From JAFGUB01 sp050305515 (GTDB taxonomy: Bacteria > Campylobacterota > Campylobacteria > Campylobacterales > Sulfurimonadaceae): DNA of 64,000 nt. Below the pieces are notes generated by a model. It had not been told where the DNA came from, did not search any database, and was given only the letters and a program-made list of their open reading frames with translations. Of the stretch, positions 41,307 to 49,148 are shown in pieces. Positions within the stretch are counted from its first letter, which is position 1, and each line of letters begins with the position of its first letter. Location: positions 7,227 to 71,226 of the forward strand of contig JBNLFL010000005.1 of the NCBI GenBank assembly GCA_050305515.1, read 5' to 3'. The position numbers and the translations under genes were made by a program.

Positions 41307-42548
41307 TTATTTTGAGAGGTTTTTATAAAGAATCTGTTTTCCGAGCTCGACACCCGGCTGATCATAGGTGTTGATCATCAGCATGGCACCAATTAATGAA
41401 GTCAGCAGCTCATAATAGGCAATGATAGCGCCGACATTTTCAGGAGTGATGCGATCGAACGAGATAGTATCTACGGGAACGTCAGATTGTACGACACTCT
41501 GCATGGTCGCATCGCACTGTGCGTTGATGAGCGTGTTGAAACTCTGGTTGTTGATGAAGTTCGTCTTCTCGATGCCATGCAGCGTTACGTCGGGAACCGT
41601 CAGGCCGTTACCGAAGTCATCAATGTTGATAAAGGTCATGGTCTTATCCTGGGGACCTTCAATCACCAGCTGTAAAAAGGAGTGCTGATCCACTGCGCCG
41701 ATAATACCGATGGGCGTCATACCGACACGGTTTCCGAAGGCATCAATCTTGCCGAGTGATTCTCCCCACAGCTGTACATACCATTTGGTAAGGTGCTCCA
41801 GACGGTCGGCGTAGGAGAAAAGTACGTTGATACTCTGCTTCTTGGAGTGCTCGTAGTAGAAGCACGCTTTTTCAAGCAGATGCGCTTCAGCGCCGTTGAA
41901 AAATGAAGCGACAAATGCACCGGCTCCTTCAAGAACGCCCTTCATATCGTATCCGGCCATAGCAAGCGGCACGACGCCGACAGCACTTAAAACAGAGAAG
42001 CGTCCGCCGACGTTATTGGGAATATTGAACTCCTGAAGCTTGTGGTGTCTGGCAAACTGCGACAGCACCGAACCGTTATCCGTTATCACCTTTACGCGGC
42101 TATTGTCAGCACCGTCAAGATCGAGGTTACATGTAGCGATGAGTGTCTTGAAAATCGAAGTAGTTTCAATTGTCGAGCCTGATTTGGAAATCAGGAAAAA
42201 ACATGCCCTCTCCCGGTTGATTTTGGAAAGAGTTTCTGAAATTGTCAGAGGATCGGAGTTTTCAAGAAAGAGCATCGTCTTGGCATCGGGCGTATAGGGA
42301 CGAAGAATGGAGTCAATCGCCTTGATGCCCAAAGAAGAACCGCCGATACCGATGACAACGATCTGATCAAAAACCGAAGTGTCGATGCCGCTGAGCGTAT
42401 CAAGGTGTGCCAGTGACAGCTGCGGCAATTTGTAATAGCCGATCTTGTCACTCTCCATCTCGTTTTTAACCACCGCCATGGCACCCTGCATGATACGCTC
42501 ATGCTCCGGCGTCGTTTCAAAGGCGAAATGTTTTTTGAATGTCAGCAT
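41307..42548 (-). CDS. pgi: Glucose-6-phosphate isomerase
   Basis: Interconverts glucose 6-phosphate and fructose 6-phosphate, linking gluconeogenesis with glycogen. The 413-residue protein is the short bacterial form. 'IGIGGSSLGIKAID' and 'ISKSGSTIETTS' bind the phosphate; 'NNVGGRFSVLSAVG' and 'LWGESLGK' (catalytic Glu) follow, then 'DQHSFLQLVIEGP'. The ATG at 42548 overlaps the gap stop (TGATG). A 9/10 palindrome variant is at 42127-42136. Confidence 0.95.
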   Translation of the reverse strand: MLTFKKHFAFETTPEHERIMQGAMAVVKNEMESDKIGYYKLPQLSLAHLDTLSGIDTSVFDQIVVIGIGGSSLGIKAIDSILRPYTPDAKTMLFLENSDPLTISETLSKINRERACFFLISKSGSTIETTSIFKTLIATCNLDLDGADNSRVKVITDNGSVLSQFARHHKLQEFNIPNNVGGRFSVLSAVGVVPLAMAGYDMKGVLEGAGAFVASFFNGAEAHLLEKACFYYEHSKKQSINVLFSYADRLEHLTKWYVQLWGESLGKIDAFGNRVGMTPIGIIGAVDQHSFLQLVIEGPQDKTMTFINIDDFGNGLTVPDVTLHGIEKTNFINNQSFNTLINAQCDATMQSVVQSDVPVDTISFDRITPENVGAIIAYYELLTSLIGAMLMINTYDQPGVELGKQILYKNLSK

Positions 42549-43543
42549 CAGTTCTGCCCGACAAAAACACACATATCGACCAGACGGCAGGTATAACCCC
42601 ACTCATTGTCGTACCATGCGAGAACTTTTACGGTTTTGCCCTCAACGACGCTGGTCATATCCGGAACATAGGTTGAACTGTAGGTTGAACCGATGAAATC
42701 GCTTGAGACGCGCTTGTCATTGTCGATTTCGATCAGTCCTTTGAAACTTCCCGCTGCCGCAACATCAAAAGCTTCGTTGATCATCTCTTTGGTAACATCT
42801 TTTTTCAGGTTGACGGTCAGGTCGACAACGGAGACGTCCGGAGTCGGTACGCGCATGGCATAACCGTTGAGCTTGCCTTTAAGATGCGGCATTACCAGTG
42901 CAATGGCTTTTGCCGCGCCGGTTGTCGTCGGAATCATGTTGACGGCGGCAGCACGGGCGCGACGCATATCTTTGTTGTGTTTGACATCCAGAATGTTCTG
43001 GTCGTTCGTGTAGGAGTGGATGGTAGTCATGAGACCGTTTTCGATTCCGAACGCATCGTCAAGAACTTTGGTAATCGGTGCCAGGCAGTTCGTGGTGCAG
43101 CTGGCGTTGGAGATAATAGCTTCACCTTTGTAGCTGTCGGTATTGATGTTGATAACGTAAGTAGGCGTATCATCCTTGGCCGGAGCGGACATGACAACTT
43201 TTTTGACACCGTTTTTCAGATATCCCTGACACTTTTCGGTAGTTAGGAACGCTCCGGTACATTCAACAACTACTTCAGCCCCTGCACTGCCAAAATCAAG
43301 CTCGTTAATGTCACGTGTGCTGAAAAGGGCAACTTTCTTGCCGTTGATCATAATGGTTTTGTCATCGATAACTTTGGCATCGACCCCTGCATGAACGCTG
43401 TCATACTTGAAAAGGTATTCCAGCATTTCCGGTGTTGCGGTAGTGTTGATAGCGACCAGTTCAATGTCGTCACGTGAAGTGATGATTTTTGCGGCAATCA
43501 TGCCGATACGCCCTGTTCCGTTAATTGCTGCTTTTACTGCCAT
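42548..43543 (-). CDS. gap: Glyceraldehyde-3-phosphate dehydrogenase
   Basis: NAD(P)-dependent glycolytic/gluconeogenic enzyme, 331 residues. It shows the Rossmann start 'INGTGRIG' (the usual Phe is Thr), the catalytic Cys in 'SNASCTTNCLAP' near residue 155, the 'HSYTNDQ' His, and the C-terminal 'WYDNEWGYTCRLVDM'. AGGAG precedes the ATG. It is the first gene of the long minus-strand operon gap-pgi-glgP-pgk-pfkA-CBM48-fusion-GH57-galT-glgA-glgA-glgB. Confidence 0.97.
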   Translation of the reverse strand: MAVKAAINGTGRIGMIAAKIITSRDDIELVAINTTATPEMLEYLFKYDSVHAGVDAKVIDDKTIMINGKKVALFSTRDINELDFGSAGAEVVVECTGAFLTTEKCQGYLKNGVKKVVMSAPAKDDTPTYVININTDSYKGEAIISNASCTTNCLAPITKVLDDAFGIENGLMTTIHSYTNDQNILDVKHNKDMRRARAAAVNMIPTTTGAAKAIALVMPHLKGKLNGYAMRVPTPDVSVVDLTVNLKKDVTKEMINEAFDVAAAGSFKGLIEIDNDKRVSSDFIGSTYSSTYVPDMTSVVEGKTVKVLAWYDNEWGYTCRLVDMCVFVGQN

Positions 43544-43630
43544 AGTTTCTCCTAATAGTTCGTGATGAAAAATATACTGTATCTCTTTTACGATACGGTT
43601 ACACCAATTGTACCTTTTTTGACCATTGGT

Positions 43631-43640
43631 TTACATGTAA
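43631..43640. repeat. TTACATGTAA palindrome, site 10
   Basis: Exact copy midway in the 194-base divergent gap between gap and gltX, 88 bases from gap and about 65 bases upstream of the gltX -10. Confidence 0.95.
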
Positions 43641-43701
43641 AAGCGTAATGCGTCCAACCTTCATTCTGGCTTTGAGAGGTCTAAGCCGATTAAGATTCAT
43701 C

Positions 43702-43710
43702 TGCTATGAT
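43702..43710 (+). promoter_or_regulatory. Extended -10 promoter of gltX
   Basis: TGCTATGAT (TGn plus TATGAT), leaving a leader of about 21 bases that contains GAGG. Confidence 0.55.
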
Positions 43711-43737
43711 TCTGAAAAATGAACATGAGGAACGTCA

Positions 43738-45036
43738 ATGCTGCGTTTTGCACCCTCACCTACCGGTGATATGCATATCGGCAACCTCCGCGTTGCCCTC
43801 TTTAACTACCTGCTCTCACAGCAGCGTAACGAACCGTTGCTCGTTCGCATCGAGGATACGGATAAAGAGCGTACTATTGAAGGCAAAGATCAGGAGATAC
43901 TTGAAATACTCGCTCTCTTTGGCATAGAGTACAAAGACGCGATTTATCAGAGCAATCATCTCCGTTTTCACCGCACCATGGCGCTGCAGCTGTTACAGGA
44001 TAAAAAAGCGTTCAACTGTTTCTGCACGCCTGAAACCCTTGAAGCCAAGCGTGCAGCCGCTGAGGCTGCCGGAGAGCCTTACCGCTATGACGGTGCCTGT
44101 GAACATCTGCCGCCGGAGATGACGATTGACAATCCGAACCCTTTTGTTATACGCCTGAAAAAGCCTGAAGAAGCAATTGAAGTGGAAGATGTCGTTAAAG
44201 GGAAAAACCGCTTCGAGCCCAGTGACATTGACAGTTTTATCATTATGCAAGCCGACAAGCATCCCACCAATGATTTTGCCTGTGCGGTGGATGATATGCT
44301 TGCCGATATCTCCGTCGTTATCCGCGGTGAAGATCAAATGATCAATACGCCCAAACAGATTGCTATCCGCAATGCTTTGGGATATGACAAGAAAATTGAA
44401 TACGCCCATCTGCCCATGATCCTCAACGACGAGGGAAACAAGATGAACATGCGCGACAGCGCTTCGAGTGTCAAATGGATGCTTGAATCGGGTTTCCTAC
44501 CCGAGGCGATTGCCAACTATCTCATTCTTATCGGTAACAAGGTGCCTACTGAGATTTTCACGATCAAAGAGGCAATTGAATGGTTTGACCTAAACAATAT
44601 TTCCAAGTCACCTGAGCGTTTCGACATGGAGAAGCTGCGTTACATTAACAAGATGCACCTCAAAATGCTCGATCCCAAAGAGCTCTCACGCTATGTCGGG
44701 TTTGCCGACAGCGATATCGGAGAACTGGCCAAAATCTATCTCGATGATGCCAGCACGCTTCAGGAACTGCGAGAAAAGATCGCGCCTATTTTCGCACCCA
44801 AGGTGATTCCAGAGGAGTTTGCCGAACAGGCAGCGCAGATGCGCGAGGCGATCAAGGCTGCACCGCATTTTGAAGTCTTTGACGATTTTAAAGCCTATCT
44901 GATGCAGACGACAGGGCTGGAAGGAAAATCCTTTTTGCAACCGTTGCGTCTGCTGCTTGGCGGTGCAGAACAGGGGCCTGAAGTCTCCACTCTTTACCCC
45001 TATCTGAAAAACTATATAGGAGAGATTATCAAATGA
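43738..45036 (+). CDS. gltX: Glutamyl-tRNA synthetase, probable GluRS2/tRNA-Gln type
   Basis: Class I synthetase attaching Glu to tRNA. The 432-residue length is that of short bacterial GluRS. The HIGH-type motif is 'PSPTGDMHIGN' at about residues 6-16. The second signature, normally KMSKR or KLSKR, reads KMNMR at residues 235-239, so the catalytically important second Lys is Met. The neighbours yggT and slt match Helicobacter pylori HP0643-HP0645 and C. jejuni Cj0845c-Cj0843c as I recall; HP0643 is the GluRS2 that mischarges tRNA-Gln for amidation by GatCAB. That assignment here is by context. GAGG precedes the ATG; the stop overlaps yggT. Confidence 0.92.
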   Translation: MLRFAPSPTGDMHIGNLRVALFNYLLSQQRNEPLLVRIEDTDKERTIEGKDQEILEILALFGIEYKDAIYQSNHLRFHRTMALQLLQDKKAFNCFCTPETLEAKRAAAEAAGEPYRYDGACEHLPPEMTIDNPNPFVIRLKKPEEAIEVEDVVKGKNRFEPSDIDSFIIMQADKHPTNDFACAVDDMLADISVVIRGEDQMINTPKQIAIRNALGYDKKIEYAHLPMILNDEGNKMNMRDSASSVKWMLESGFLPEAIANYLILIGNKVPTEIFTIKEAIEWFDLNNISKSPERFDMEKLRYINKMHLKMLDPKELSRYVGFADSDIGELAKIYLDDASTLQELREKIAPIFAPKVIPEEFAEQAAQMREAIKAAPHFEVFDDFKAYLMQTTGLEGKSFLQPLRLLLGGAEQGPEVSTLYPYLKNYIGEIIK

Positions 45037-45323
45037 TTGAAGGTATTCTTCTCGGGCTCGGCGGTATTGTCCATAACCTGCTCAATATCTACATCTGGGT
45101 CATTATTATCGCCGCACTGCTCAGCTGGGTGCGTCCTGATCCCAACAACCCGATTATCCAGCTGCTCTATCGTGTCACGGAACCGGCATATACGCTCGTA
45201 CGCCGGCACATTCCGAGTGTCTTCAACGGCATTGATCTCTCTCCGCTGATTATTATCATCGGTCTGCAGATCGCAGATGTGATATTGGTTAATATTATTA
45301 ACAGCGTCGCCCGTTCATTATGA
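45033..45323 (+). CDS. YggT family membrane protein
   Basis: A 96-residue inner-membrane protein with two hydrophobic helices (about residues 5-30 and 68-92) flanking the family motif 'LLSWVRPDPNNPIIQLLYRVTEP'. YggT proteins are linked to osmotic stress and cell-division/envelope organisation in other bacteria, but the biochemical role is unknown. Overlaps gltX (ATGA) and slt, so it is part of a coupled three-gene unit. Confidence 0.88.
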   Translation: MIEGILLGLGGIVHNLLNIYIWVIIIAALLSWVRPDPNNPIIQLLYRVTEPAYTLVRRHIPSVFNGIDLSPLIIIIGLQIADVILVNIINSVARSL

Positions 45324-46957
45324 AACGTATTCTTCTCGCTGCAGCCCTTGTCTGCGGCGCCGAAGCCGTTACGCTCGAGACCATCAGCTCCAAGCCGCCC
45401 AGCCGGGCGAAGAACTTTTTGATCTGGCAGTTTTTCAATCAGAAAATCACACCTGAAGAGGCGCAAAACGCCTTTTATCAGATTGACGGCGTTTCGATTG
45501 ACGATCTGCACCGTTACGCTCAAAAGGGAAACGAACCCGCAATCCGCTATACCTCGCAATGCATGACAACCCGGCCGGATGATCTGCTCGACATCAAAGC
45601 GCCTGACTGTCTTGAACTGGCACTGACCCCTTATAAATTCAGCAAACTTGAACCCTCCGTCCGTAAAAAACTCTACGATCGTATCGACAAACGATCCTAC
45701 AAGCACTGGATGAAAGCGATGGAAGGACACGGCGTGGCGGATCGCATCAGCCCCGAAACACTGCTTGAACTCTTCACCCGTGCCGGAAGCGACTACCGCC
45801 ATGCCAATTTTAATCGTCCCTACAGTGCCAAAGAACTCTCCAACCTCGCCAAAGAGCCGCGTTTTTCAAAGTTTGTCATCTATGGCGTCATCGATCCGGA
45901 GCTTTCCAAAATCAGCCGGTCACTGTTACATGTAAAGGCGCAAAACACTCTCGATGCCCAGAGCCATTTCTATCTGGGGCTCAATGCGCTGCGTCACGGC
46001 ATGAAAGCGTTGGCACTGGAGCATCTCGATGCCGCCTATGTCAAATACTACTATCAGCATGACCGCGACAAGGCACTGTTCTGGCACTACCAGATTGCCC
46101 GTGATGCCAAAACGCTTCGCCAGCTCAGCGAGAGTTTCGATATCAATATCTATACTCTTTTCGCCCGTGAAAAACTGGGGCTTGAGCGGGGTAACTACTA
46201 CACCAGCCTTGACGTCAAAACGCAGCCGCCAAAAGTTGATATTACCGATCCTTTCGAGTGGCTGAAGATTCTTGATGAAGTCAAGGCAACCCCCTCAGAA
46301 CGTCTTGAGGCACTCTCCAAACGCTACCGTTCGTCGCAGATGCTCAGCGTGCAGTCGTTTATTTACGAGCGTGCCACCCGCTACAGGGATCAGGGGTTCA
46401 TCATGCCCTACCGCGAGTACCTCAAAGACCTTGACACGGATACACAGGCACTGGTTTATGCCATTATGCGTCAGGAGAGCCGCTTCATCCCTTCGGCGCT
46501 TTCAGCCTCCTATGCCATGGGACTGATGCAGATGATGCCGTTTCTGGTGCATGCAATGGAAAAAGAGATGGATGAAAAGCTCGAGAGCCTTGATGCCATG
46601 TTCGAACCCGAAACCAATCTGAAATTCGCTACCAGACATCTGGAATGGCTGCAAAAGAGCTATTATCATCCGCTTTTTGTTGCTTACAGCTATAACGGAG
46701 GATACGGCTTTTTGCGCAATCATCTTAAAACGGGCGCGTTTGGCAGCGGTAGGTACGAGCCCTATATGAGTATGGAGATGATGCTCAATTCCGAAAGCCG
46801 TGAATATGGCAAGCGCGTTTTGGCCAACTATGTCATTTATAAGGAAATTCTTGGTGAGAAAGTGTCGCTTATCACGCTTTGCGACAACCTCGATGAACCG
46901 AAGCTGACAGATCGTTTTCGTACGCCCGAAAGTCCCGCACTTCTGGCGCGTCAGTAA
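45320..46957 (+). CDS. slt: Soluble lytic murein transglycosylase
   Basis: Periplasmic enzyme that cleaves peptidoglycan with 1,6-anhydro ring formation. The 545-residue chain begins with a signal peptide (MKRILLAAALVCGAEA), continues with an alpha-helical repeat superhelix, and ends in a GH23 domain with catalytic Glu in 'RQESRF' (about residue 386) and 'AMGLMQMMP'; 'YNGGYGFLRNH' completes the fold. Palindrome site 11 lies in the helical region. The start overlaps yggT by 4 bases. Length is shorter than E. coli Slt70 (about 645) but normal for Campylobacterota. Confidence 0.93.
   Translation: MKRILLAAALVCGAEAVTLETISSKPPSRAKNFLIWQFFNQKITPEEAQNAFYQIDGVSIDDLHRYAQKGNEPAIRYTSQCMTTRPDDLLDIKAPDCLELALTPYKFSKLEPSVRKKLYDRIDKRSYKHWMKAMEGHGVADRISPETLLELFTRAGSDYRHANFNRPYSAKELSNLAKEPRFSKFVIYGVIDPELSKISRSLLHVKAQNTLDAQSHFYLGLNALRHGMKALALEHLDAAYVKYYYQHDRDKALFWHYQIARDAKTLRQLSESFDINIYTLFAREKLGLERGNYYTSLDVKTQPPKVDITDPFEWLKILDEVKATPSERLEALSKRYRSSQMLSVQSFIYERATRYRDQGFIMPYREYLKDLDTDTQALVYAIMRQESRFIPSALSASYAMGLMQMMPFLVHAMEKEMDEKLESLDAMFEPETNLKFATRHLEWLQKSYYHPLFVAYSYNGGYGFLRNHLKTGAFGSGRYEPYMSMEMMLNSESREYGKRVLANYVIYKEILGEKVSLITLCDNLDEPKLTDRFRTPESPALLARQ
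45926..45935. repeat. TTACATGTAA palindrome, site 11
   Basis: Exact copy in slt, read Leu-His-Val. Confidence 0.95.
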
Positions 46958-46987
46958 AACCGGGCGTTTTACGGGAGTTTACGTCTC

Positions 46988-47482
46988 CTACTCTTCGTCT
47001 TTGTGATACTCCAGATGTACGGAACCCGCCTGGTCGTTTTCCAGAACCAGGTCAAGTTTGTCGGTATATTGCGTCGGAAATTTGATAAGGAAATATCGGT
47101 TCCATTCGTTGTTGACGGGCATGAGAAGGCGTAGCTCGTCATCGGGTTTGAGTTCATGACCTTCAAGAGGTTCGTAGCCGTTACATGTAAACTTGTATTT
47201 CTTGTTGTTGAGCCCCGCTTTGAAGTAGAGCCGAACGTTTTCGCGGGTATAGAGTGCGGCGAAAAAATACTCGCCGTCTTTATACTTTTCGGGGTAAACG
47301 CGGTTGAGATAGATGGTTGATAAAATCGCCTCGGTTTCAAAGGCACGCACAATCGTTCCGGTCTGCAGGTTGTCCACGGCACGCTCGTAATCCGGATCCA
47401 TGGTAAAAAAGTCAAAGGCTGTGCTGCGGGAGCAGCCATTCAAAAAAACAAGTGTCAGAAAAAGAAGCAAAAAAGTACGCAT
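46988..47482 (-). CDS. Predicted lipoprotein of unknown function
   Basis: A 164-residue lipoprotein precursor: MRTFLLLFLTLVFLNGC ends in a lipobox (LNGC, Cys17). The mature part is hydrophilic, with 'FFTMDPDYERAVDNLQTGTIVR' style N-terminus and a beta-rich body; one further Cys sits at palindrome site 12 (Thr-Cys-Asn). A minus-strand gene between slt and mobB matches the position and orientation of C. jejuni Cj0842 as I recall. GGAAGG lies before the ATG at 47482; an upstream extension of the frame is less likely. No function recognised. Confidence 0.82.
   Translation of the reverse strand: MRTFLLLFLTLVFLNGCSRSTAFDFFTMDPDYERAVDNLQTGTIVRAFETEAILSTIYLNRVYPEKYKDGEYFFAALYTRENVRLYFKAGLNNKKYKFTCNGYEPLEGHELKPDDELRLLMPVNNEWNRYFLIKFPTQYTDKLDLVLENDQAGSVHLEYHKDEE
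47181..47190. repeat. TTACATGTAA palindrome, site 12
   Basis: Exact copy in the lipoprotein gene, read Thr-Cys-Asn. Confidence 0.95.
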
Positions 47483-47510
47483 ATCCAGCCTTCCCCGTAA
47501 ATGTGTCACT

Positions 47511-47516
47511 ATTATA
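47511..47516 (-). promoter_or_regulatory. -10 element of the lipoprotein gene
   Basis: Minus-strand TATAAT in GTTATAAT, 28 bases before the ATG. Confidence 0.6.
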
Positions 47517-47522
47517 ACGCGC

Positions 47523-47532
47523 TTACATGTAA
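47523..47532. repeat. TTACATGTAA palindrome, site 13
   Basis: Exact copy between two divergent promoters: in the spacer of the lipoprotein promoter and just upstream of the mobB -35 region. Confidence 0.95.
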
Positions 47533-47555
47533 GAACCTATTAATCCCTTTTTGAA

Positions 47556-47561
47556 TATAAT
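47556..47561 (+). promoter_or_regulatory. -10 element of mobB-fbp
   Basis: TATAAT in AATATAAT, 28 bases before the mobB GTG start. Confidence 0.6.
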
Positions 47562-47589
47562 CTAGCAATTTTTTCAAGGGACACATTGC

Positions 47590-48093
47590 GTGAGTAAACG
47601 ACTGGCAGTAGCCTTTACAGGACCATCCAACAGCGGTAAAACGACGCTGATTCTCAAAGTTGCACGCAAACTGATCCATGAACACGGCAGAAAGGTCGCC
47701 ATCATCAAGAACGATCCGAAGGACAAAGCGCGTTTCGACGTTCCCGGCAAGGACAGCTACAAGTTTTCCGACACCGGTGCCGAAGTGATTGTCACCTCTC
47801 CGACGCGAACCACCTATTTTTCACAGCGCCATAAAGAGCTTGAAGAGCTTATTGCACTCTTTGGCGATTTTGACGTTTTGCTGGTCGAAGGGCTCAAAAA
47901 CCTGCCGTTGCCCCGTATCAGCATCTTCCGTAACCGCCTTGATGAGGAGTATTTTCCGTTCATGGATGCGTTGGCAACCGATGAGAGTGTCCAACTTTCG
48001 GATTACACACTTCCGGAGCATGTGCCCGTTTTAAACCTTAACGACGAAACTCAGGTCATTGAGTGGATATTTCAATACGCCAAGGAGATATGA
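47590..48093 (+). CDS. mobB: Molybdopterin-guanine dinucleotide biosynthesis adapter MobB
   Basis: P-loop GTP-binding adapter that assists MobA in making the bis-MGD cofactor. The 167-residue protein has Walker A 'GPSNSGKTT' at residues 11-19, the family's 'IKNDPKDKARFDVPGKDS' and 'LLVEGLKNLPLPRI'. It uses a GTG start at 47590 with AAGGGA about 9 bases upstream. It is followed directly by fbp. Confidence 0.9.
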   Translation: MSKRLAVAFTGPSNSGKTTLILKVARKLIHEHGRKVAIIKNDPKDKARFDVPGKDSYKFSDTGAEVIVTSPTRTTYFSQRHKELEELIALFGDFDVLLVEGLKNLPLPRISIFRNRLDEEYFPFMDALATDESVQLSDYTLPEHVPVLNLNDETQVIEWIFQYAKEI

Positions 48094-48948
48094 ATGAGAA
48101 CCCTAGAACCTGTTTTTGCAGCCATTGAACGTGCCGCGCACCGCATTCGCGAAGCGATTACCAACGAAGATACCGACTACGCCGCACAGTCGAACCAGTC
48201 CGGAGACATTCAGCTCAAGCTTGACATTATCAGTGACCTGATCATTGCCGAGGAGTTTTCAAAGATTCCTCTGATCAAGGCCATTGCCAGCGAGGAAAAA
48301 GAGGAAGAAGAGATTCTCAATCCCGAGGGTGAACTCTGCATTGCCTATGATCCGCTTGACGGTTCGAGCCTGATTGACGTCAATCTGAGCGTCGGTTCCA
48401 TTTTTGGTATTTATGATGGTGAATGGAGTGCAAAAAAGATGATTGCGGCCGCTTACGTCGTTTATGGACCGCGTACCGAGATGGTCACGGCTTACCATGA
48501 CAATGTCCGCCATTACATTTTCCGTCACGGACGCTTCAAAGAGCTGGAGCAGATTCGCCTGAAAGAGAAAGGCAAGCTCAATGCCCCCGGTTCGACCCAG
48601 AACTGCTGGTATCCCGAGCACAAGCAGCTGATTGAATCGCTTTTCGATGAGGGATACCGTCTGCGCTACTCCGGCGGTATGGTTCCCGACCTGCATCAGA
48701 TCCTGCTCAAAGGCGGCGGACTTTTCAGCTATCCTGCAACGACCGACCGTCCCAACGGAAAATTGCGCAAGCTTTTTGAAGTCTTCCCGTTCGCTTTCGT
48801 TTATGAGCTTGCAGGCGGCGAAGCGATTGACGGCAACGGCGGCCGCCTGCTCGATCTGCCTTGCTCCGATCCGCACGAAAGCGCGCCCTGCTATCTGGGC
48901 TCCAAATACGAAATAGCCAAAGTCAAAGATGTCTGCTGTAGAAAATGA
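48094..48948 (+). CDS. fbp: Fructose-1,6-bisphosphatase, class I
   Basis: Gluconeogenic phosphatase feeding hexose phosphates to pgi and glycogen. The 284-residue protein has the metal-binding 'DPLDGSSLIDVN' near residue 86, 'YSGGMVPDLHQILLKGGG' and 'GGRLLDL'. It starts one base after the mobB stop with AAGGAG upstream. Its 3' end overlaps the next small gene by 20 bases. With pfkA in the same window, the cell can run both directions at this step and must control it. Confidence 0.94.
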   Translation: MRTLEPVFAAIERAAHRIREAITNEDTDYAAQSNQSGDIQLKLDIISDLIIAEEFSKIPLIKAIASEEKEEEEILNPEGELCIAYDPLDGSSLIDVNLSVGSIFGIYDGEWSAKKMIAAAYVVYGPRTEMVTAYHDNVRHYIFRHGRFKELEQIRLKEKGKLNAPGSTQNCWYPEHKQLIESLFDEGYRLRYSGGMVPDLHQILLKGGGLFSYPATTDRPNGKLRKLFEVFPFAFVYELAGGEAIDGNGGRLLDLPCSDPHESAPCYLGSKYEIAKVKDVCCRK

Positions 48949-49126
48949 TATCTTCGAGCAGCAGCTTGATGCCGAGCTGGTGACACTTCAAAAGTGTCAG
49001 ACGGAGCATCAGGTAAAAAGTTGCAGTCTTTGCGAGCATTATATAGGGTGTAACGTGCGCCAGACCTATGTCAATGCCGTTTACAACAGTATGTCCAAGG
49101 GTGACACCGGCGGATTTGAATTCTAA
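48929..49126 (+). CDS. Small Cys-containing conserved protein
   Basis: A 65-residue protein with 'CSLCEHYIGC', a CxxC plus third Cys that could bind a metal, followed by 'VRQTYVNAVYNSMSKGDTGGFEF'. It sits between fbp and metG, where C. jejuni has a small hypothetical gene (Cj0839c as I recall). The ATG overlaps the fbp end by 20 bases. Real gene likely, function unknown. Confidence 0.75.
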   Translation: MSAVENDIFEQQLDAELVTLQKCQTEHQVKSCSLCEHYIGCNVRQTYVNAVYNSMSKGDTGGFEF

Positions 49127-49148
49127 AAGAAGGAACAGCAAGAGTATC

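Noticed and set aside
46969..47439. Alternative 156-codon frame overlapping the lipoprotein gene
   Set aside because: The competing frame has a lipobox signal peptide, ribosome binding site and promoter; this one has none.
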